Below, one piece after another: positions 54,004-62,274 of a stretch of 64,000 nt of DNA; within the stretch, counting starts at the first letter, position 1; each line of letters begins with the position of its first letter. The notes beneath the pieces were generated by a model. That model worked only from the letters and a program-made list of their open reading frames with translations, ran no database searches and was not told where the DNA came from. Made by a program: the position numbers and the translations under genes. Source of the stretch: TMED23 sp964643045 (lineage in GTDB: Bacteria; Pseudomonadota; Alphaproteobacteria; Rhodospirillales; UBA2165). Location of the stretch: assembly GCA_964643045.1 (NCBI GenBank), contig CAZXSC010000002.1:1-64000 (forward strand), written 5' to 3'.

Positions 54004-54762
54004 GAACTTTTCAACATAATCAAGAAAACCCTCGGGATTATCTGCATGCAGCCAATGACCCGCATTGTCTACAAGGACAACTCTGGCATTGGGAAACAGA
54101 CGATAAATTTCATTATGATAACACTGTCCAATAAAATCTGACTGGGCGCCAGCTATAAACAGAGCTCGATGTTCACAGCTAGTCTTTTCAGGGAAAGCCG
54201 GAAACCCCTCGATATTTGGCATGCCCGCCCTTAGAGTTGGAATATTTATCCGCCATCGATAACCGTCATCGAAACGAACTAGATTTTGCAACAAGAAACC
54301 ACGCATTGTTTCGTCAGGGATACTCGCCTTCAGCTGAATATCTGCATCGTTCCGGTTCTTAACCAATTTAAGGTCTACGGCCTCAAGCGCCGAGATTATA
54401 GACAAATTATTGTGGTTGTATTTGACTGGTGCAATGTCAACGACAATCAATTGTGTAATCAACTCAGGTTTGGTTAATGCAACAGTCATTGCAATCTTTC
54501 CGCCCATAGAGTGGCCCAATAGCGTAGCTTTTTTTAATTTTTGCTGATTTAAAAAATCCTTAATTTCCTGGGCTAATAACTCGTAAGATAATTGATCCGT
54601 CCATTGCGATTCCCCGTGATTTGGTAAGTCCAATAACAAGATGCGATGACTGACAGCTAGCCTGCGTGCGATTGATATCCAATTCCGACCAGCACCAAAT
54701 AGGCCATGTAGAATGACGATAGCCTGATCACCACTACCTAGCTCTCTATATGCTAGTTTCAT
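53992..54762 (-). CDS. Alpha/beta-fold hydrolase, YbfF-esterase-like
   Basis: 256 residues. ILHGLFGAGRNW is the oxyanion-hole region, LLGHSMGGKIAM holds nucleophile S85, IAGAQSDFI fits the acid and NAGHWLHADNP the histidine. It is cytoplasmic (no signal peptide) and of the size and motif order of YbfF-type acyl-thioesterases or esterases. It follows ssb with only 7 bases between, so a shared transcript is likely. Natural substrate unknown. Confidence 0.87.
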   Translation of the reverse strand: MKLAYRELGSGDQAIVILHGLFGAGRNWISIARRLAVSHRILLLDLPNHGESQWTDQLSYELLAQEIKDFLNQQKLKKATLLGHSMGGKIAMTVALTKPELITQLIVVDIAPVKYNHNNLSIISALEAVDLKLVKNRNDADIQLKASIPDETMRGFLLQNLVRFDDGYRWRINIPTLRAGMPNIEGFPAFPEKTSCEHRALFIAGAQSDFIGQCYHNEIYRLFPNARVVLVDNAGHWLHADNPEGFLDYVEKFLDA

Positions 54763-54769
54763 GATTTAC

Positions 54770-55240
54770 CTAGAAAGGAATTTCGTCGTCCAACTCGTCA
54801 TTAGGCGTGACACTAGCAACGTGATCAACAGGCCCCGGATCAGAATCCGGCAATTGAGGACTATTTGCACTAGCAAATTCTCCTCCATCACCACGGCCGT
54901 CAAGCATCGTCAACTCACCTTTAAACCCTAGCACAACTTCTGTCGTATACTTTTCTATGCCAGCGTTGTCGGTCCATTTTCGTGTTTGAAGAGCTCCTTC
55001 CAGATATACTTTTGATCCCTTTTTCAAGTACTTTTCGGCTATATCAGCCAAGAATTTGTTAAAAATGACCACACGATGCCATTCTGTCTTCTCCTTACGT
55101 TCACCAGAGGCTTTATCGTTCCAGATTTCTGACGTTGCTATGGAAAGATTTGCTATTTTATCTCCACTTTGGGAAAAACGGATTTCTGGATCCCGACCGA
55201 GATTACCTACCAATGTAACTTTATTTATGCTACCAGCCAT
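54770..55240 (-). CDS. ssb: Single-stranded DNA-binding protein
   Basis: 156 residues from the ATG at 55240, with GGTGAG before it; the open frame reaches 55312 but the additional residues are unlike SSB. The OB-fold starts MAGSINKVTLVGNLGRDPEIRF and includes EWHRVVIFNKFLADIAEKYLKKGSKVYLEG. A flexible linker leads to the C-terminal tip DDEIPF, the docking peptide for replication and repair partners. It is upstream of the alpha/beta hydrolase gene. Location in the cell is the nucleoid, bound to single strands. Confidence 0.96.
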   Translation of the reverse strand: MAGSINKVTLVGNLGRDPEIRFSQSGDKIANLSIATSEIWNDKASGERKEKTEWHRVVIFNKFLADIAEKYLKKGSKVYLEGALQTRKWTDNAGIEKYTTEVVLGFKGELTMLDGRGDGGEFASANSPQLPDSDPGPVDHVASVTPNDELDDEIPF

Positions 55241-55414
55241 GAGGCTCACCTCACAATTTGTTGTTTTAGTAACATTATACATAGCCTTTTTTCTATAGCA
55301 TTTCACGTTCAAAAAACTGAAAGGTCAAATAATGTTTGCTTTACGTGCTAAAAAGGAGATTATTTTTTTTACTATGAAAAAAAAATCCCGAATTAACCTA
55401 AGAAATAGCCGAAT

Positions 55415-56386
55415 CTAAATATCAAGAACGAGTTTTTCGCCTGGCATTGCACGAGATACACAAACCTGTAGAAAATTCTTACGATCGTCTTCATCGAGAA
55501 ACTCATCTCTATGATCAACTTTTCCTGATATTAGCCCAACCTTGCAATTTCCACACCACCCATCTTCACAGGCATACATGACATCAACGTTATTTTCCCA
55601 TAGAAGCTCAAGAATTGATTTGTCAGCTGGAACGGTAAACAAAATACCGCTTTTCGTTAATTCTACTTCAAAGGGCTGATTCCCATCTGCAGAATCAGAA
55701 GTATCTTCTTCTGGTTTAACACTCGCAAAAAGTTCATAGTGAACGGTTCCATTTTGCCAATGCGATGCCGCTTCACGAGCGGCATTTATTAATCCACCTG
55801 GGCCACAGATATAAAGGTGTTGACCCTTCTCTTGAGCTCCAAGAACAGCATTCAGCTTGATCCCATTAGCCGGATTTCCGCCATCATGGTGAAAGGTCAC
55901 CCCGTCTTTGCCAAAAATGTCGGATAATTCATCATAAAATGCTGTTTCAGCCTTGGATTTAGTGCAGTAATGCAGATGAAAGTCTGCCCCTAATTCTCTT
56001 AAGCGATAACCCATCGATCGAAGAGGTGTGATGCCAATCCCTCCCCCAATAAGAAGATGCTTATTTGCTCCCTCATCTAAGGGGAAGTGGTTGATTGGTT
56101 TTTCCGCAATAAAAAGTTCATCACCAATAGAAACTTCGTCGTGCATATATTTCGATCCACCTTCTCCCTCTGCTTCACGCAAAATAGCTGTTTCATACTT
56201 GTCAGTATCACCTGGATTATTTGTTAACGAATAAGAGCGACGCATATGCTCACCGATCTCAAAATCAATGTGAGATCCAGCCTCCCAAGAGGGAAGAGAT
56301 CCTCCATCGGCTGCCTGTAATTCGAATATTTTGATATTTTCCGTAAGCTGCTGGATATCCGTTACTTTGAGCTTTATTTGGGACAT
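55415..56386 (-). CDS. Phthalate-dioxygenase-type oxidoreductase (FNR plus C-terminal 2Fe-2S)
   Basis: 323 residues. RRSYSLTNNPGD is the flavin-binding motif, LLIGGGIGITPLRSMGYRL and YICGPGG the NAD-binding loops, and CEDGWCGNCKVG with a later QVCVSRA gives a Cx4Cx2C...C plant-type ferredoxin. This order (flavin, NAD, ferredoxin) defines class IA reductases such as phthalate dioxygenase reductase and VanB. It may supply the Rieske oxygenase at 25301-26635, since no other reductase gene is seen. Transcribed alone here. The pairing is inference. Confidence 0.9.
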   Translation of the reverse strand: MSQIKLKVTDIQQLTENIKIFELQAADGGSLPSWEAGSHIDFEIGEHMRRSYSLTNNPGDTDKYETAILREAEGEGGSKYMHDEVSIGDELFIAEKPINHFPLDEGANKHLLIGGGIGITPLRSMGYRLRELGADFHLHYCTKSKAETAFYDELSDIFGKDGVTFHHDGGNPANGIKLNAVLGAQEKGQHLYICGPGGLINAAREAASHWQNGTVHYELFASVKPEEDTSDSADGNQPFEVELTKSGILFTVPADKSILELLWENNVDVMYACEDGWCGNCKVGLISGKVDHRDEFLDEDDRKNFLQVCVSRAMPGEKLVLDI

Positions 56387-56545
56387 CGCAAAATCCTCTT
56401 TAAATCATTTTTTGTTTGCCGGACAGTTTATATATGAAAATAGTTGTCCTTGTCTAACAGGATATATTGTTTTACGTAACGATGTTCATTTTTAATAAAA
56501 CCTTTAATTGCCTCCTACTCAAAAGCAAGATTTCTCTATTGCACC

Positions 56546-57724
56546 ATGAATAATTTTCATTTTGATAAAAATAGTTTCATGGTTATCGCCCTAACATTTA
56601 CATCTTTGTTAGGGTTTCCGGTTATTACCCCTGCTCTGCCAGCGGTCCGAGATGCTTTAAATATATCAACTGAAAATATTGGTTGGATTATGGCTGCTTA
56701 TTCAGCTCCAGGCATCATATTCATCCCACTTGCAGGTCTGATTGCCGATAGGTTTGGAAAGAAGAAAGTATTATTTCCTTCATTATTCTTATTTGCCCTA
56801 AGTGGTGGCGCTTGCATGTTTGCCGATAACGAGGCGACATTGTTCTTTCTGCGCTTTCTCCAAGGTATAGGGGCATCTGCACTTGGAACACTTAATGTTT
56901 CCATGGCGGCTGATTGTTTTAGGGCCCAAAAACGCAAAAAAATAATGGGATCTATCGGAGCTATGCAAAATATTGGAGCCGGTCTATTGCCAGTAATCGG
57001 CGGCTCATTAGCGGCGATCATGTGGTTTTATCCTTTTGCAACAGCTTTACTAGCAATCCCGCTCGGAATTTTTATGATCTTCAAAATGGATGAATTCCAG
57101 CCGAAGCAGAGTGAGGCAAATTCTAATACTCGAATGTTTGTCGTCAACGCGTGGGCAAAATTAAATGACAGGGTTGTAATTGAACTCGTTTTTATTACTG
57201 GAGGGTTTATTTTTATTGGTTTTGGCGCATTTATCACATATTTGCCCTTGTTTCTCAGCGACACCTTCAATTCTCCAGCCTTGACAATTGGCATCATAAT
57301 TGGGTCGCGGGCTATAATGGGAACGGTAATGGCCTCTCAACTAACCCGTCTGTCAAGTTACCTTTCATACCGAACGCTAATTTTTTTATCATTTTTAGCC
57401 TTAACCTTAGCCCTATTGATTATCCCATTCGTCGAGAACCAGTGGATGATCATAGTCAGTGCAACCTTTTACGGCATATCTTTTGGTATTTTAAGACCAT
57501 TAACCCAATATTTAATGGTCGATTATGCACCGGAAGATCTGCGTTCAACATTCGCATCGGCTATAAATTTTGGCTTACGCGTATCACAAACGATCTCTCC
57601 TGTATTTGCTGGATTACTATTGGTTTTCAGCTCCTATAACGAATTGTATCTAACAGCTGCTATATTAGCCTTCCTTATGGCATGCTATGCGCTAACCACA
57701 GTTTCGTTACGCACAAATGATTAA
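56546..57724 (+). CDS. MFS transporter, DHA1-type
   Basis: 392 residues with 12 predicted hydrophobic helices. FPVITPALPAVRDAL opens helix 1, GLIADRFGKKKVLF is motif A between helices 2 and 3, and FLRFLQGIGASALGTLNVSMAADCF is the helix-4 segment of drug/H+ antiporters. It is divergent from the oxidoreductase and 90 bases ahead of uvrA. The substrate cannot be told. Confidence 0.83.
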   Translation: MNNFHFDKNSFMVIALTFTSLLGFPVITPALPAVRDALNISTENIGWIMAAYSAPGIIFIPLAGLIADRFGKKKVLFPSLFLFALSGGACMFADNEATLFFLRFLQGIGASALGTLNVSMAADCFRAQKRKKIMGSIGAMQNIGAGLLPVIGGSLAAIMWFYPFATALLAIPLGIFMIFKMDEFQPKQSEANSNTRMFVVNAWAKLNDRVVIELVFITGGFIFIGFGAFITYLPLFLSDTFNSPALTIGIIIGSRAIMGTVMASQLTRLSSYLSYRTLIFLSFLALTLALLIIPFVENQWMIIVSATFYGISFGILRPLTQYLMVDYAPEDLRSTFASAINFGLRVSQTISPVFAGLLLVFSSYNELYLTAAILAFLMACYALTTVSLRTND

Positions 57725-57814
57725 ATAAGCCTGAAAACAAAACATGGATCTATAATGGAATAGACTGAAAATCGATGCTCGCTTTTTATGATTTGACAGT
57801 CCATAAAAGAAATT

Positions 57815-60661
57815 ATGCCAGATATAATTATTCGCGGTGCCCGCGAACACAATCTAAAGAATATCGACGTTAAAATACCAAGAAAATCACTGACAGTCAT
57901 TACTGGCCTGTCTGGTTCAGGAAAATCGTCATTAGCCTTTGATACTATATACGCCGAAGGGCAAAGACGGTATGTGGAAAGCCTTTCCGCTTATGCGCGG
58001 CAATTTTTAGAATTGATGCAGAAACCGGATGTAGATTCTATAGAGGGCCTTTCACCCGCGATTTCCATAGAACAGAAAACCACCAGTCGCAATCCCCGCT
58101 CCACTGTTGGCACAGTTACCGAGATATATGACTACATGCGCTTAATGTACTCACGCATTGGTGTTCCTTTCTCACCGGCTACAGGTTTGCCCATTGAAGC
58201 CCAAACCATTTCACAAATGGTTGACCGTGTTATGGAACTAAAGGAAGGAACAAAAATATTCTTGCTCGCTCCAATTGTACGCGGTCGAAAAGGCGAATAT
58301 CGGAAAGAATTAAAAGATCTTTCTAGCAAAGGCTTTCAGCGAGTTAAAATTGATGGCAACCATTACGAGATCGAAAATGTTCCCGCGCTAAAGAAAAATT
58401 TTAAACATAATATTGAGGTCGTCGTGGATCGATTAGTTGTGCGTGACGGCATTTACCAACGCCTCGCGGACAGTTTTGAAGCAGCATTAGAACTCGCCGA
58501 CGGCATAGCATTGACCGAAGATGCAGAAAATGGAGACCGTGTAACATTTTCTGCTAAATTCGCGTGTCCCGTATCTGGTTTTACTATTGATGAAATAGAA
58601 CCAAGGCTATTTTCATTTAATAATCCCTATGGAGCTTGTCCAACGTGCGATGGCTTAGGTACACAGATGTATTTTGATCCCGAATTAATTATCCCTGATG
58701 ATCGCTTATCATTAATGGAAAATGCTATAGTACCCTGGGCCGGCTCAAGCTCGCAATATTACCATCAAACGCTAGAGAGTATAGCGAAATTTTGCAACTT
58801 TGATTTAAACATACCTTGGGCAAAGCTTAAGAAAAAAGAACGAGATTTTATCCTCTACGGATCAGGCCAGAAACAAATTCCGCTAAATTATGATGACGGC
58901 AAACAAACTTATCAACTGGTGAAACCATTTGAAGGTGTTATCCCAAATATGGAACGAAAGTGGCGGGAAACAGATTCCTCTTGGATTCGCGACGATTTAG
59001 CCAAGTTCCAAACTACTGCAACATGTAACATTTGTGAGGGTTATAGACTCAAACCTGAAGCTCTTGCAGTTAAAGTAAATGGTAAACATATAAGTGAAAT
59101 TACGCGTCTCTCGATTCATGAAGCTGAAATTTGGTTTTCAAGACTACAAAAAGCACTAACAAAAAAACAAAACGAGATTGCGCGCCGTATTCTGCGTGAA
59201 ATTAATGAACGTTTGGGGTTTTTGAACAATGTAGGGCTTGAATATTTAACGCTTGCCCGATCATCTCGAACATTGTCCGGTGGAGAAAGTCAACGTATTC
59301 GACTAGCCTCACAAATTGGGTCAGGTCTAACCGGTGTACTGTATGTGTTAGATGAACCGTCGATCGGGTTACATCAACGTGATAACAATCGTCTACTTAA
59401 AACCCTCAAACATTTACGCAATCTTGGTAACACAGTAATCGTTGTTGAGCATGACGAAGAATCTATATTGGCAGCCGATTATGTAATCGATATTGGCGCT
59501 GGCGCTGGAATTCATGGAGGTAATGTTATCGCCGCGGGCACACCAAATTCTGTAATGAAAACAAAAAATAGTTTGACCGGCCAGTATCTTGCCGGCACGC
59601 GTCACATTGAGATTCCCAAGAAACGCCGAACCGGCCATAATGGCCAATCCGTTACTATTCATGATGCAGAAGAAAATAATCTTCAAAATATCACTGTGGA
59701 ATTTCCATTGGGCACATTCACATGTATAACCGGGGTTTCTGGCGGTGGCAAATCATCCTTAGTAATAGAAACTTTATACAAAGCTCTAGCACGCCGTTTA
59801 AATGGAACCAGAGTTCATCCCGGCAAACATCGCGAATTATCTGGCTCCGAGTTTTTGGACAAGGTTGTAGACATAAATCAATCTCCAATTGGCCGTACAC
59901 CACGTTCAAATCCTGCAACCTATACAGGCGCATTTACACATATCAGAGATTGGTTTGCTGGTCTGCCAGAGGCAAAAGCACGGGGTTACAAGCCCGGAAG
60001 ATTTTCATTCAACGTCAAAGGTGGCAGATGCGAAGCCTGCCAGGGTGATGGTGTAATAAAAATTGAAATGCATTTTTTACCAGATGTCTACGTGCGGTGT
60101 GATGTATGCCAAGGTAAACGGTATAACCGAGAAACTATGGAGATCTGTTTTCGAGGAAAATCAATCGCGGATATATTAGATATGACTGTAGAAGAAGGAT
60201 TGGACTTTTTCAAAGCTGTACCACCTATACGGGACAAAATGCAGACTTTGTCGCAAGTCGGCCTTGGATACATTCACATAGGCCAACAAGCGACCACCTT
60301 ATCGGGCGGAGAGGCACAGCGTGTCAAATTGGCCAAAGAACTGTCCCGGCGCGCCACTGGAAGAACTTTGTATATTTTGGATGAACCAACTACAGGACTA
60401 CACTTCGAGGACGTTAAAAAGCTTATAGAAGTCCTGCAAACTCTGGTAAATACAGGAAACACAATCATCGTTATTGAACACAATCTTGAAGTCATCAAAA
60501 CGGCCGATTGGCTGATAGACTTGGGACCCGAGGGCGGCGATAAGGGTGGAAAAATAGTTGCAACAGGAACACCAGAAACAGTCTCCCGGATAAAAAAAAG
60601 TTATACAGGCAATTACCTGGTTTCGCATTTAAATTTGCCAAATAAAAAGACCCGGGGTTGA
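57815..60661 (+). CDS. uvrA: UvrABC excision nuclease subunit A
   Basis: 948 residues, full length. Two ATPase halves: Walker A at residues 31-39 (GLSGSGKSS) and about 641-648 (GVSGGGKSS), signature LSGGESQRIRLA and LSGGEAQRVKLA, plus CPVSGFTIDEIEPRLFSFNN with CPTCDGLG and CEACQGDG with CDVCQGKR as the two zinc modules. It recognises DNA lesions for nucleotide-excision repair. No LexA-like box was seen in the 90 bases before it. It is followed by trmFO after 76 bases. Confidence 0.97.
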   Translation: MPDIIIRGAREHNLKNIDVKIPRKSLTVITGLSGSGKSSLAFDTIYAEGQRRYVESLSAYARQFLELMQKPDVDSIEGLSPAISIEQKTTSRNPRSTVGTVTEIYDYMRLMYSRIGVPFSPATGLPIEAQTISQMVDRVMELKEGTKIFLLAPIVRGRKGEYRKELKDLSSKGFQRVKIDGNHYEIENVPALKKNFKHNIEVVVDRLVVRDGIYQRLADSFEAALELADGIALTEDAENGDRVTFSAKFACPVSGFTIDEIEPRLFSFNNPYGACPTCDGLGTQMYFDPELIIPDDRLSLMENAIVPWAGSSSQYYHQTLESIAKFCNFDLNIPWAKLKKKERDFILYGSGQKQIPLNYDDGKQTYQLVKPFEGVIPNMERKWRETDSSWIRDDLAKFQTTATCNICEGYRLKPEALAVKVNGKHISEITRLSIHEAEIWFSRLQKALTKKQNEIARRILREINERLGFLNNVGLEYLTLARSSRTLSGGESQRIRLASQIGSGLTGVLYVLDEPSIGLHQRDNNRLLKTLKHLRNLGNTVIVVEHDEESILAADYVIDIGAGAGIHGGNVIAAGTPNSVMKTKNSLTGQYLAGTRHIEIPKKRRTGHNGQSVTIHDAEENNLQNITVEFPLGTFTCITGVSGGGKSSLVIETLYKALARRLNGTRVHPGKHRELSGSEFLDKVVDINQSPIGRTPRSNPATYTGAFTHIRDWFAGLPEAKARGYKPGRFSFNVKGGRCEACQGDGVIKIEMHFLPDVYVRCDVCQGKRYNRETMEICFRGKSIADILDMTVEEGLDFFKAVPPIRDKMQTLSQVGLGYIHIGQQATTLSGGEAQRVKLAKELSRRATGRTLYILDEPTTGLHFEDVKKLIEVLQTLVNTGNTIIVIEHNLEVIKTADWLIDLGPEGGDKGGKIVATGTPETVSRIKKSYTGNYLVSHLNLPNKKTRG

Positions 60662-60737
60662 TGAACCTTTCCTACCCAAAAACCCCCACTTAAAACAAGC
60701 TAGGAAACTCATATTTATTGACCTTTAGGGCGCCTTA

Positions 60738-62123
60738 ATGGATATAATAGAACAAAGTACAAAAAGACCCATCCATGTAATAGGCGGAGGACTTGCTGGT
60801 TGTGAAGCAGCCTGGCAAATCGCGCGCTATGGTATCTCAGTAAATTTGTATGAAATGCGTCCATTTCGAACTACAAATGCTCACATAACAGATGGATTGG
60901 CCGAATTAGTTTGTTCAAACTCTTTTCGTTCTGACGATGCAAATTACAACGCTGTTGGATTACTTCACGAAGAGATGCGGCTTTTGGATTCCTTAATCAT
61001 GAAAAGCGCCGACAAAAATAGCTTACCTGCAGGAGGGGCTCTTGCAGTGGACCGCAACGCATTTAGTCTAACAGTGCAACAAGCTATCGAATCTGAGCCT
61101 CTCATTACTTTAGTGCGTAAGGAGATTATAGTGATTGATTTTGAAGAAAATGATAGTGTGATCATAGCAACTGGGCCGCTCACTTCTCCTTCTCTTAGTC
61201 AACAAATCATCAATATAACTGGGAGCAACAATTTGGCCTTTTTTGATGCCATAGCACCTATTGTATATAAAGACAGTATTGATTTTAAGAAAGCATGGTT
61301 TCAATCACGTTACGATAAAGGCCAAAATGCAGATTACATAAACTGCCCGATGAGCCAGAAACAGTACCAAGCATTTGTTAGCGATTTGATCAAGAGCGAC
61401 AAAAGAGATTTCCATGAATGGGAAAAAAATACCCCTTATTTCGAAGGTTGTCTTCCAATAGAAGTCATGGCCGAAAGAGGTCAGAAAACCCTGGCATTTG
61501 GTCCGTTAAAACCCGTTGGCTTAACCAACCCCCATAATCCCCCCGATAAACCAGCAGCAGTTGTTCAATTGCGCCAAGATAATAAAATTGGCTCGATTTA
61601 CAATATGGTTGGTTTTCAAACGAAACTAACTCATGGCGAGCAAAAGCGAGTATTCAGAAAAATTCCTGGGTTACAAAATGCAGAATTTGCGAGGTTTGGG
61701 GGACTGCACCGTAACACTTTCATCAACGGACCAAAACTGCTGGACAAAACCCTCGCGCTAAAATCTAGGCCAATGTTGCGTTTCGCCGGACAAATCACAG
61801 GATGCGAAGGTTACGTCGAAAGTGCAAGCATGGGATTACTCGCCGGGCGATTCGCAGCTTTTAAATGCTTTGGGCGGGACATATCGTTCCCACCAGCGGA
61901 GACAGCCATCGGATCTTTACTAAGACATGTGACCGAAGGAGACAACGCTTCAACATACCAACCGATGAATATAAACTACGGATTGTTTCCAAATATAGAA
62001 GAATCCAAAATTAACAAAAAAGGAAAACAAATCAATAGATTAAAGGGAAAAGAACGTAAATATGCACTCTCGCAGCGAAGTAGAAAACAAATGGCAACAT
62101 GGCTCTCAGCTATGAACCGATAA
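60738..62123 (+). CDS. trmFO: tRNA (uracil-54-C5)-methyltransferase, folate-dependent (TrmFO)
   Basis: 461 residues. IHVIGGGLAGCEAAWQIARYG is the FAD motif (GGGLAG at 16-21), EMRPFRTTNAHITDGLAELVCSNSFRSDD is the TrmFO-specific N-terminal block, and FQTKLTHGEQKRVFRKIPGLQNAEFARFGGLHRNTFING and LRFAGQITGCEGYVESASMGLLAG are the conserved C-terminal parts. It makes ribothymidine-54 in tRNA with methylene-tetrahydrofolate and FADH2. The ending is rich in lysine and arginine. A small TTTTGTT-CC-AACAAAA hairpin (62160-62175) follows. Confidence 0.96.
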   Translation: MDIIEQSTKRPIHVIGGGLAGCEAAWQIARYGISVNLYEMRPFRTTNAHITDGLAELVCSNSFRSDDANYNAVGLLHEEMRLLDSLIMKSADKNSLPAGGALAVDRNAFSLTVQQAIESEPLITLVRKEIIVIDFEENDSVIIATGPLTSPSLSQQIINITGSNNLAFFDAIAPIVYKDSIDFKKAWFQSRYDKGQNADYINCPMSQKQYQAFVSDLIKSDKRDFHEWEKNTPYFEGCLPIEVMAERGQKTLAFGPLKPVGLTNPHNPPDKPAAVVQLRQDNKIGSIYNMVGFQTKLTHGEQKRVFRKIPGLQNAEFARFGGLHRNTFINGPKLLDKTLALKSRPMLRFAGQITGCEGYVESASMGLLAGRFAAFKCFGRDISFPPAETAIGSLLRHVTEGDNASTYQPMNINYGLFPNIEESKINKKGKQINRLKGKERKYALSQRSRKQMATWLSAMNR

Positions 62124-62274
62124 AGGTTTATCCTTAATCGTATTGCAATTTTTTGAGGGTTTTGTTCCAACAAAAATAGACACTTGCGCAGAATGACGGC
62201 AATATATCGGTTATAGAGTTAACTCAACAAACTGGCAGGCTCAAATCAAGTAATTTCTTGGCAGGAGTGAGTTT

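Noticed and set aside
57725..57814. LexA/SOS box before uvrA
   Set aside because: No GTTC-N7-GTTC or CTG-N10-CAG pattern is seen in the 90-base gap.
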